Assembly (NCBI RefSeq): GCF_026625885.1
Contig: NZ_CP113068.1
Span: 5,518,001-5,582,000, forward strand
Reading direction: 5' to 3'
Source: Roseateles sp. SL47
Lineage (GTDB): Bacteria > Pseudomonadota > Gammaproteobacteria > Burkholderiales > Burkholderiaceae_C
DNA: 64,000 nucleotides
Part shown: positions 27,834-36,200 of the stretch, piece after piece
How the letters are laid out: every line of letters begins with the position of its first letter
Numbering within the stretch: position 1 is the stretch's first letter
The notes under the pieces: model-generated
Told to the model about the DNA's origin: nothing
Database searches by the model: none
What the model saw: only the letters and a program-made list of their open reading frames with translations
Program-made: the position numbers and the translations under genes

Positions 27834-30431
27834 TCAGTCCGCCGCCAGCAGCGGCAGGTCGTCCGCCTGCTGCTGCGCTGCCACGCCGCTCACCAGCCGC
27901 CACAGGTCGTCCCCCTCCAGCAGCGTCAGCATTTCGGCGCCCTGCCCCTTGAGCAGACGCACCTGCGCCTGCGCGGCCCACCCCGGACGGGTCGGGCTGG
28001 GCTGCAGTTGATCGGCACTGGCCTGGAACACCTGGCCGAGTTGCTGAACCGCCAGAACCAGGCGCTGACCCGCACTGGTGCGGCACACCAGCAGAGCGGC
28101 TTCTTCGCCACAGGGGCGGTGGAACAGCAATTGGCCCAGATCCAGCACCGGCAGCATCCGGCCTTCAAACCCCAGCATGCCACGCACGGCCGCCGGCGCT
28201 TGCGGCCAGGCGGTGATGCGCTGGCGCTCCAGGGCGGCCAGCACCTGCGCTGCCGGAAGGCCGAGCCATTGATGATCGACCATGAAGCTGGCCAGGTCGA
28301 TCTGCTGCTTGCCGGTCGGCGCGAGTGGCGCGAAGGCCGCGAGGGCCAGCGCGTCGGCTGAATCCTCCTGTCGTGGCCCCAGCGGCAGCAGCACCACGGC
28401 CGCCAGATCCTGCGGATGAGGCGGCGTGTGGCGGCGATATTCGCGATAGCCGCCAGACATGGCCAGGCCATACGCCTGCACCCGCCCCTGCAACTCCACT
28501 TCCCCCGTCACATACTGATCCGAAGGCAAGGTGGCGAGATCCTTGAGCGCGATGGGCAAGGCCTGACCCGGGGACCAGCGTTCGTCGCTGCTGGCCACAA
28601 TCTCGCCCGAACGTGTCACCAGCAGCGCCGCAGAGCCCGGCTGGCTGGGCAGCGCGGCACGAAGCATGGCGCGAAACTGCGGCTGACCGTCGAAGACAAT
28701 GGCAATGCCACCGACCGGTGTGGTGCCCCCATCCGGATGGGGGACCGCCGAGGCATACACCAGGCAGGGCGACTGCCCGTCTTCACCGTAGAGCCCGCAG
28801 GCCTCATGGGCCGACACCACATATTGGCTGGCATCCCGCAAGGCCAAGGCCCCGCGTACCCAGTCGCCCTGAAGCTGGCGCCCGAGGTGCCGGTCCTGCG
28901 AGGGATCGGACACCGCCACCACACGGCCCTGGGCGTCAAACACCAGCAGCAGCGAATAGACGGTGTAGAGCGCATGGATGCTGCTCAGCACTTCGGCGGC
29001 GCGCTCCGCATCGCCTTGCGCAAGCGCCTGTTGCAACCGGGCATCCAGGGCCCACCAGCGGCAGTCGTTGGCCCGCTCGTAGAGGTTGCGGTTGACGATG
29101 GAAATGGCGAGTTCGGACTGGAATCCGACAGTGTCAAAAACGGCCCCCAGCGCACTGTCTTCCAGTTGGGTGATGGCGCGCTCGAAGACCTGACGAAGCT
29201 GGTCGCCGGTGCGCTCGACCTCATTCAGCAGAGTCACTGCGAAGTCGGCATTGCCGCTTGGGCGCTGCTCGGAGGATGCGGATGCACCGCCGGAGGGAGA
29301 CTGCGGATGGGCATGCGCACGGCTCTTGAGCTTGCCGTTCCACAATGAACGAGACAGTTCCCGCTGGATGCGGCGCGCTTCCAGCGGGATGCTGCGCAGC
29401 TCTTCATCAAACAATTCGCGGGTGTCGACCCCGCGGGCGCGGGCGTCGGACTGTTCCGGAGGGGCGTCGGCAAAGGCATGTTGCAGCGGCTGCAGCATCT
29501 GCGCGGACCAGCCCGGCCCGAAATAGCCTTCGTAGCCGCTGGCCGCCGCGCTGCATGCGAGATAGTCCCGGCCCGCGAAGTCCATGCGGAATCCCTGCTC
29601 CTTGCCGGCGGCCACCAGCGGCGCGCCCAGGGGAATCTGCCAGGGGTCGGAGGTGAGCAGCACTCGGCCCTGCGCGTCTTTCAGCACCAGCACCGAACGC
29701 GGCACGCCCGCGCACAGGGCGCGGAACAGGCCCAGCATTTCATCTTCCAGCTTGAAGGACAGGCACAACACCGCTTGCGCGCCGCAGTCCGCCTTGACGG
29801 CGGCTGCATAGATCAGCCCGCTGGCACCGCCGAGCAGCGCGCTCGGGCCATGCACTTCCACAAAGGCCTGGCCGGGTTCCAGCGCACGCAGCAGGCGATC
29901 GTCATGCACCTGGTCGGCGCAGCGCGCGGGATCCAGCGCCACCAGGCGCCGCCCATCGGCAGCCAGCAAGACCACCTGGTCATACACGGAGTATTTGGCG
30001 ACATAGTCCGCCAGACGACGACGCAAGGCGTCGCGCTCGGCTTCCTCCACGGTGCCCTGCGCATCCGCTTCCAGCAGATCACGCAGCGGGCCATCAGCGG
30101 CAAGGAAACCCACATCGGCGGTGCGCTCAAACAGGTTGCGAACGAGGATGTCGATGGCCACCTGGGCACGGCCCTGCAACTGTTGCACCGCATTGCCGAA
30201 CTGGCGGCGGGCCAGGCTGTCCAGAAGGCGGCCAGTCAAGGCCTCGAACGCACTGCGGGTATCGGCCATGTCGGTGGCAGCACCACTCATCTGGCCCAGC
30301 AGCGCCAGGCTGTCCCAGGCGCCTTGCAAACGCATGAGCGGTTCGCGATATTCATCGAGCAGCGGCATGGCTGCCAACAACGGTGCCACTTCCGTACTGA
30401 AGGGCAGGCCTTTTCTCCAGACCTTGGTCAT
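27834..30431 (-). CDS. Soluble double-Cache-like protein with C-terminal CheW domain
   Basis: 865 residues, with no signal peptide or membrane helix. Residues about 80-340 and about 430-690 are two related sensor-like units. Each starts with a helix ending in RNLFERTADVGFLA or NRNLYERANDCRWWA. Each then has a Cache/PAS-like core with VYDQVVLLAADGRRLVALDP or VYSLLLVFDAQGRVVAVSDP, and GLIYAAAVKAD or CLVYASAVPHPDGG. A Ser/Pro/His-rich linker separates them. Residues about 715-855 are CheW-like (FMVDHQWLGLPAAQVLAALE, RGMLGFEGRMLPVLDLGQLL, VLAVQQLGQVFQAS). It would bring a cytosolic signal directly to CheA arrays. It stands alone, not in the che operon. The Cache assignment rests on pattern and needs a profile search. 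Confidence 0.75.
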   Translation of the reverse strand: MTKVWRKGLPFSTEVAPLLAAMPLLDEYREPLMRLQGAWDSLALLGQMSGAATDMADTRSAFEALTGRLLDSLARRQFGNAVQQLQGRAQVAIDILVRNLFERTADVGFLAADGPLRDLLEADAQGTVEEAERDALRRRLADYVAKYSVYDQVVLLAADGRRLVALDPARCADQVHDDRLLRALEPGQAFVEVHGPSALLGGASGLIYAAAVKADCGAQAVLCLSFKLEDEMLGLFRALCAGVPRSVLVLKDAQGRVLLTSDPWQIPLGAPLVAAGKEQGFRMDFAGRDYLACSAAASGYEGYFGPGWSAQMLQPLQHAFADAPPEQSDARARGVDTRELFDEELRSIPLEARRIQRELSRSLWNGKLKSRAHAHPQSPSGGASASSEQRPSGNADFAVTLLNEVERTGDQLRQVFERAITQLEDSALGAVFDTVGFQSELAISIVNRNLYERANDCRWWALDARLQQALAQGDAERAAEVLSSIHALYTVYSLLLVFDAQGRVVAVSDPSQDRHLGRQLQGDWVRGALALRDASQYVVSAHEACGLYGEDGQSPCLVYASAVPHPDGGTTPVGGIAIVFDGQPQFRAMLRAALPSQPGSAALLVTRSGEIVASSDERWSPGQALPIALKDLATLPSDQYVTGEVELQGRVQAYGLAMSGGYREYRRHTPPHPQDLAAVVLLPLGPRQEDSADALALAAFAPLAPTGKQQIDLASFMVDHQWLGLPAAQVLAALERQRITAWPQAPAAVRGMLGFEGRMLPVLDLGQLLFHRPCGEEAALLVCRTSAGQRLVLAVQQLGQVFQASADQLQPSPTRPGWAAQAQVRLLKGQGAEMLTLLEGDDLWRLVSGVAAQQQADDLPLLAAD

Positions 30432-30655
30432 TTCCGGATCCTCAACTGGCCCTTGTGGGGCGAAAGCGCGCAGTGTGACCTTGCAATCTGTTGCTGTCAG
30501 GAGGGGAAGACCGGTGATTTTTTGTGACGCAGCGACTTACCGCACACCGTTATGCGACGAGGCACAGGGCCTGTGCGGGATGTTTGAAGATGGGGCTGGT
30601 CGCCCGGTTGTGGTGCGGGCGGGGACGTTCGCGCCGGGGATCCAACGCGTCGATG

Positions 30656-30973
30656 TCAGTCCGACATCGACAGGGTGGCGGACGTTTCGCTCGTCCCGCG
30701 ACGCTCGGTGACGACATGCGCCTGCTGCACCGGCGCGTCCGGCTCGGTGTATTTGCTTTGCGGGCCGGGCGCGTCTGCGGAGCCGCCCCGGTCGGTCGAG
30801 CCGGACTGCGGAGCCACAGGCGGCTTGCTCGGCTGGCGCTTGCCGGTGATCAGCAAACGGGCGAGCTTGACCACTTCACTGGCCTGCGCAGGCGCCATGG
30901 GCGCCAACAACGACAGAGCCAGCAAGGGCATACCCAGCAGGCGGACGGCAGAGATTCGGGGATGGCGACTCAT
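30656..30973 (-). CDS. Small secreted protein, function unknown
   Basis: 105 residues. A clear Sec signal peptide (RLLGMPLLALSLLAPMAPAQA, probably cut after AQA at about residue 31) is followed by a short basic stretch (VVKLARLLITGKRQPSKP). The rest is a disordered Ser/Gly/Pro/Thr/Glu-rich tail with no cysteines. A GAGGAAGC ribosome site precedes ATG. It ends 224 bp from the start of the double-Cache gene, and its own start lies 86 bp downstream of pbpC in the same direction, so it could be read from the pbpC transcript. No family recognised. Confidence 0.55.
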   Translation of the reverse strand: MSRHPRISAVRLLGMPLLALSLLAPMAPAQASEVVKLARLLITGKRQPSKPPVAPQSGSTDRGGSADAPGPQSKYTEPDAPVQQAHVVTERRGTSETSATLSMSD

Positions 30974-31059
30974 GAGCTTCCTCTGGGCTATGGTAGCGGC
31001 GAAAGGGAGTATCGAAAGTCAGGGAATGACATGCTACCCACGCGCGACGAAATGCGAAT

Positions 31060-33222
31060 TCAAAGGCTTGACTTGCGGCCGGCACGGACAGAGGCCCCCC
31101 GCACTTCAAATCGAACCCGCTGCAATTCACGGCCTTTGGCATCTGCCAACACCAGCTCATGAGCGCCGGGCATTGGCATCCAGTCGACCGCCGCGCCCTG
31201 CCCGATCGGCCTGCCGTCCAGACGCCAGCGCGCCGGGCCTGCGGTTCCCAGTTGACCGTCATGCTGGAAACGCAAGCGCTGATGGGCCGGGGGGATGTCC
31301 GGATCCAGGGCGTAAATGGCGCCGGGAGATGGGTTGCTGATGGAGACGGCGGTCGCCGCCAGGCGAAGCTCGGATTGCTCCGTCCCGGCCAGGAAATACT
31401 CTTCGCGGGCGGGTTCCCGGTCGGCCTCGAAGCGCACCCGTTGATGCACCAGGCCGGCTGGGAGCGCAAAGGCTTTGCCCGGAGATCCGGCGTGAAGCGC
31501 CAGCATCACATCCCGCCAGATCGGCGCGGCACCACTGACGCCCGACACCTGCTGCATCGCCGCTCCATCCGAATTGCCTACCCACACCCCCACGGTGAAG
31601 CGTGCGGACCAGCCGACGCACCAGTTGTCGCGCATATCCTTGCTGGTGCCGGTCTTGACCGCCGCCGGGAACGGAAGGGCCAAGGCGCTGGTGAGGCCGA
31701 AGGTGATGGCCCGGGCGTTGTTGTCCGAGAGGATGTCGGCCACGATGAAGCTGGCGAGCGGGTCGGCCACACGGCGTGTGGCGGGTGGCGGCGAGGATTT
31801 CGGGAGCCGCACGGCGCTGTAGTGGCCGCCATTGGCCAGCGCGCGATAGGCATTGGTCAGCCCCAGCAGGGTGACGTCGGCACTGCCCAGGGCCAGCGAG
31901 GGCCCATAGAAACCGCCGGTTTCGGGCAGTTGCAGGCCCAGCGCATTGAGCCGCTCAAAGACAGCCTCCGGTTTCAGCATCAAGCCCAGCCGGACCGCCG
32001 GCAGATTGAGGCTGTTGCCCAGGGCCGCCCGGGCGCTGATCCAACCCCTATACCGCTTGTCGTAGTTCTGTGGGAGGTAGACGCCGGCACGGGTGGGAAT
32101 CTGCGCAGGCGAGTCGTCCAGCAGACTGGCGGCGGTGATCAGGCGCCGCTCCAGCGCCAGTTCATACACAAAGGGCTTGAGCGCGGAACCGGGCTGGCGG
32201 CGGGACAGGACATGGTCCACTTGCGCAGCTTCAGACCGCTGGCCGCTGGACCCCACCCAGGCAAGAACGTCACCCGTCGCGTTGTCCAGCACCAGCACGG
32301 CGCCGTCTTCCACGGCCCGGCCCTGCAGTTCGCCGAGCTGGCGGGCCAGCGATTCCACCGCCAGGCGCTGGATGCGTCCATCCAGCGTGCTGCGCTGGGC
32401 TGGAGGACCGTCAGGCCGCAGCGCCAGGCGTGCATAGTGAGGCGCCCACTGCGGCGCATCCGCCCATTGCAGCGGTTTGCGGGTGAGAACAGCCCCCAGT
32501 TCATCGTCCAGACCGTTGCAGGGCTGAGCCATGGCGCGCAACAGGCTGCAGGCACGCGCAGCCAGTCGATCGGGCGAGGCGTTCGGGGCGCGCAGCATCG
32601 CGGCCAGGAGGGCGGATTCGCGGTGGTCCAGGCCGGATGGCCGTTTGCCAAAGAGGGTCTGGGCCGCAGCGGGCACCCCCACCAACTCGCCGCGCAGCGG
32701 CACCAGGTTGAGATAGGCCTCGAGGATCTGGGCCTTGGTCCACCGCTGCTCCAGGCGGCCCGCCGTCCAGGCCTGACCGAGCTTCTGCCCGACACTCCGC
32801 CCGCCGCGCTGGGCCAGATCCTCGTCCAGCAAGCCGGCGAGTTGCATCGTGACGGTGGAAGCCCCCCGGGTGCGAGTGTTCCAGAGGTTGCCCCAGGCAC
32901 TGGCAGCCACGGCTGACCAGTCCACGCCGCTGTGCTCGTAAAAGCGTTGGTCTTCCGACAGCAGCATGGCACGCAGCAGCGCCGGAGACATGTCCTGCAG
33001 CGATACCCAGCCCAATGCGCGACGTTGCGGGTTCAGGCGCATGACTTGCAGCGGCTGGCCTTGCCGATCCAGCAGCGTGAAGTCGGACACCCGATGCTGG
33101 TTGCGTGTCTGCGCAAAGCTGGGAAGCTCCGCCGCCTGCGCCGGGCCCAGGTTGCACAGCAGTGCGAGCGCGCAGGCGGCGCCGCCATGCCCCAACATCC
33201 GGCGCAGGCGGTGGAGCGTCAA
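31060..33222 (-). CDS. pbpC: Penicillin-binding protein 1C
   Basis: 720 residues, bifunctional class A PBP. Signal/anchor at 10-31. Glycosyltransferase (GT51) domain with catalytic E90 in LLSEDQRFYEHSGVDW and the GASTVTMQLAGLL block. Transpeptidase domain with the active-site Ser in RQPGSALKPFVYELAL and the KTG box in VKTGTSKDMRDNWCVGW. The C-terminal PBP1C-specific domain (about 630-715) ends RELQRVRFEVRGA. It acts in the periplasm on peptidoglycan. The start overlaps the alpha-2-macroglobulin stop by 4 bp; this gene pair is conserved in many Gram-negatives and suggests that wall repair is coupled to protease trapping. Confidence 0.95.
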   Translation of the reverse strand: MTLHRLRRMLGHGGAACALALLCNLGPAQAAELPSFAQTRNQHRVSDFTLLDRQGQPLQVMRLNPQRRALGWVSLQDMSPALLRAMLLSEDQRFYEHSGVDWSAVAASAWGNLWNTRTRGASTVTMQLAGLLDEDLAQRGGRSVGQKLGQAWTAGRLEQRWTKAQILEAYLNLVPLRGELVGVPAAAQTLFGKRPSGLDHRESALLAAMLRAPNASPDRLAARACSLLRAMAQPCNGLDDELGAVLTRKPLQWADAPQWAPHYARLALRPDGPPAQRSTLDGRIQRLAVESLARQLGELQGRAVEDGAVLVLDNATGDVLAWVGSSGQRSEAAQVDHVLSRRQPGSALKPFVYELALERRLITAASLLDDSPAQIPTRAGVYLPQNYDKRYRGWISARAALGNSLNLPAVRLGLMLKPEAVFERLNALGLQLPETGGFYGPSLALGSADVTLLGLTNAYRALANGGHYSAVRLPKSSPPPATRRVADPLASFIVADILSDNNARAITFGLTSALALPFPAAVKTGTSKDMRDNWCVGWSARFTVGVWVGNSDGAAMQQVSGVSGAAPIWRDVMLALHAGSPGKAFALPAGLVHQRVRFEADREPAREEYFLAGTEQSELRLAATAVSISNPSPGAIYALDPDIPPAHQRLRFQHDGQLGTAGPARWRLDGRPIGQGAAVDWMPMPGAHELVLADAKGRELQRVRFEVRGASVRAGRKSSL

Positions 33223-36200
33223 GGCGCGACCTCCATCGTTGCATTGGGGGCCTCACCGAAGCGGTCCGGCGCGTACATGGCCTCGACACGAGTGGACGGC
33301 ATCTGGAAACGGCCCGCGTTGTTCAGACGCACGGTGTACTCATAGACATGCCGGCCCTTGGGCAGATAAGCGAAATACGCGCGCCAGGCGGCGAAGCTGC
33401 GTTCGATGTAGCTGGGCCAGGCTTCACCCTCGTTGCGCTCGCCCTCGGCATCCAGGGTGCCGGAGACGACCGCCGCACCGGTGGGCAGAGGGTCGCTGAT
33501 CACCACCCAGGACATGTCCGCCGCTGCATCCACTTCCAATCGAACCCGCAGCACATCACCCCGCGTGAACGCGGGCGCGGCCTTTTGCGACACGGCCGTG
33601 ATGCTCCGCTTGACGCTGTAGCCCGCCGACAGCGCAGACTTCAACGGAACGGCAGCCAGCGATTGCATCGTGACCCAGGGGCGACCGTCTCCGGCTTGAT
33701 GGACCGCCACGGTGCCAGTGCCCCCCGAAGGCCAGGGCAGCGCCAGCGAGCCGCCCTGCGGCTGGGCGGACCAGTCCAGCAAGGCCTTGGCCGTGCCGAG
33801 ACTGGCCTCGGTCTTGCCACTCACCGCTTTCGATTCAAAGACCGTCCCGAATCGCTCCAGCGCCAAGGCGCCCCAGAGGTTGGCCGTCGTGTTGTACCAG
33901 GCCCCGCGTTCCTGCCGGGCCAGCGCACCGGTCACGATGCGGGGAATCTCTTCGCGCCACGCCGGGTCGTTCACCACCGCAAGCAGCAGCCGTGAGGCGT
34001 TGCTGTCGCCGCTGTCCATCAACCACCACCAGGCATCGGTGTCTTCGCTCACAAAACGGAGCGTGGTGCCCGCGTAGCTGAGGCGAGCACGCAACTGCGT
34101 CTGCGCGGCCGCCAGTTGCGCGTCGCGCTGGGGTGAGGCGGGCAGCCGCTGCTGGATCACCAGCCAATCAATGACGGCTGCCGTGGGCCAGGTGGGCAGA
34201 TGCGCGGCGTCCACCGTCGCCAGTTGCCGCGCCGTGGCCCGACCGTGGCGCGCCAAGGCGGCGATGGCGGAAACGCGGCGGGGCTCGTCATCCGGACGGG
34301 GCGACCAATGGGTACGGGCGATCCGTCCTTCCACAAACGCGGCCAAGCCGTCCAACGCCCGGGTCTGCGCTGCGTCGGGCAGGCTTCGGCCAGCTTCCTT
34401 GGCCATACTGAGGAGGTAGGCCGTCAGCACATCGCTGCCCTGGTTGTAGCCGGCAGACAGCGGGTAATAACCGAACAGGCCGTCCCGGTCCTGATAGGAC
34501 GAGAGCTGGCCCATCAGCGTGGTCCAGGCGGCATCGTCATGCAGCGCAACGTATTTGGAGGCCTGCTGCTCCAGGCAGTTGTAGGGATAGGTGGCGAAGA
34601 AGCGCCGGATGCCCGGCAGCGCGCTGGATAGACGCGGCTGCAGCCCCACCTGGATGCCTCCCCGCTTGACGCCCTGCATCGGCAGCGCATCCGCTGGCGC
34701 AGACACCGGCAAGGACAGCGGTGCGTCCAGTTGACGCAGCGTGGCCTGCAGCACCCGCAGCGGCACGGCCGGCTGCACCTGCTGGGTGACCTTCATGGCG
34801 TCCTTGGCGCCGCCACTGCCCTGCTCCACCGCCTGGGCTTCCCAGTTGATGCGTTGCGCACCATCCGGCACCACCACCGACCAGCTCACCACTTCGGCCC
34901 CACCGGCGGCCAGGGTCAATTGGCGGGTCTGGGCGGGAATCGGCTGGTCGGTTGTGCCTTCGATGCTGGCCACGCCCTTGAGCAAGAGGCTCAGTGTCAT
35001 CGCCCGGTTGGTGGTGTTGCGGACCGTCAGCATCGCCTCCATGCGATCCCCCTCGCGGGCGAGTGGCGGCAGGCCCGACAGCAACTGAAGGTCCTGGCCG
35101 ACGGTGATGCTGTTTTCACCGGTACCGAACCGCTGCCCTGGTGCATCGGCGATGGCCACCAGGCGAAAGCGTGTGAGCGAGTCGTTGAGCGGCACGGTCA
35201 CGACCGCTTCGCCCTGCGCATTGAGGGCGACTGCGGGCTGCCAGGTCAGCAGGGTGTCAAACAGCTCCCGGGTGGCGAAGCCGCCCCCGCCGCCCGCTGC
35301 GGCTGCCTTGCGTCCGTAATGTCGGCGCCCAATGATTTCGCTGTGGGCGGTGGCGGTGGACACTGCCCAGGGGCGGTCCTGCAACAGGTGGTTCAGCAAG
35401 CGCCAACTGCCGTTGGGCGACAGGGACAGCAAGCCTTCATCAACAGCGGCAAAGGCCAGTTGAGCATCCGGCACCGGCCGGCCGTCCTGGGTCACCCGCA
35501 CCCGCACCTGCGCCGATTGGCGCACGCCGTATTGAGCCTGCTGCGGCAGCACTTCCACCTTCAGGTCGTGCTTGGCACGACCGATCTCGATGCCTGCGAT
35601 GCCCATCTTGAAGGAGGGCTTGGCCAGGTCCACCATGGCAGTCGGTGGCTGGTAGTCCGACGACGCGCGCCAGGCGCGCCACCAGTTGCCAGGCTCACGC
35701 CAACCCCAGGTAAAGAATGAATACCAGGGCACGTCCTTGAGGCGGCCACGAACCACCGTGACCCCCACAAAGGCATTCGGCGCCCAGTCCTTGTCGATCT
35801 TCACCTCCACCCAGGGATCTCGGCCGGACAGTCGCTGGACTCGGCTGTAAAGCAGACCTTCGCGCTCGACCGTGATCAGGGCGGTCGCATCGCGATAAGG
35901 CATGCGCACCTGGAAACGGGCCGTCTCCCCCGGCTCCCAATGGCGTCGATCCGCAATGACGTCAATGCGATCGTCGTTTTCCTGCGCAAACCAGAATTCA
36001 CCCGCGCGTGTGACCCAGACCGCGCGGGCCGCTTTCGCGCTGTGGTGTCCGGCATCCAGCGTCGTGGCAATGATTTCCACCTGGCCCGACTGCTCCACAC
36101 GAAGGTCGCAACGGGCCAGGCCTTGGGCGTCGGACGTGGCGCGGCAGAGTTCGCCCAGTTCCTTCACCTGACGTTTTTGCTCGTAGGCGTAAAAGCCCCC

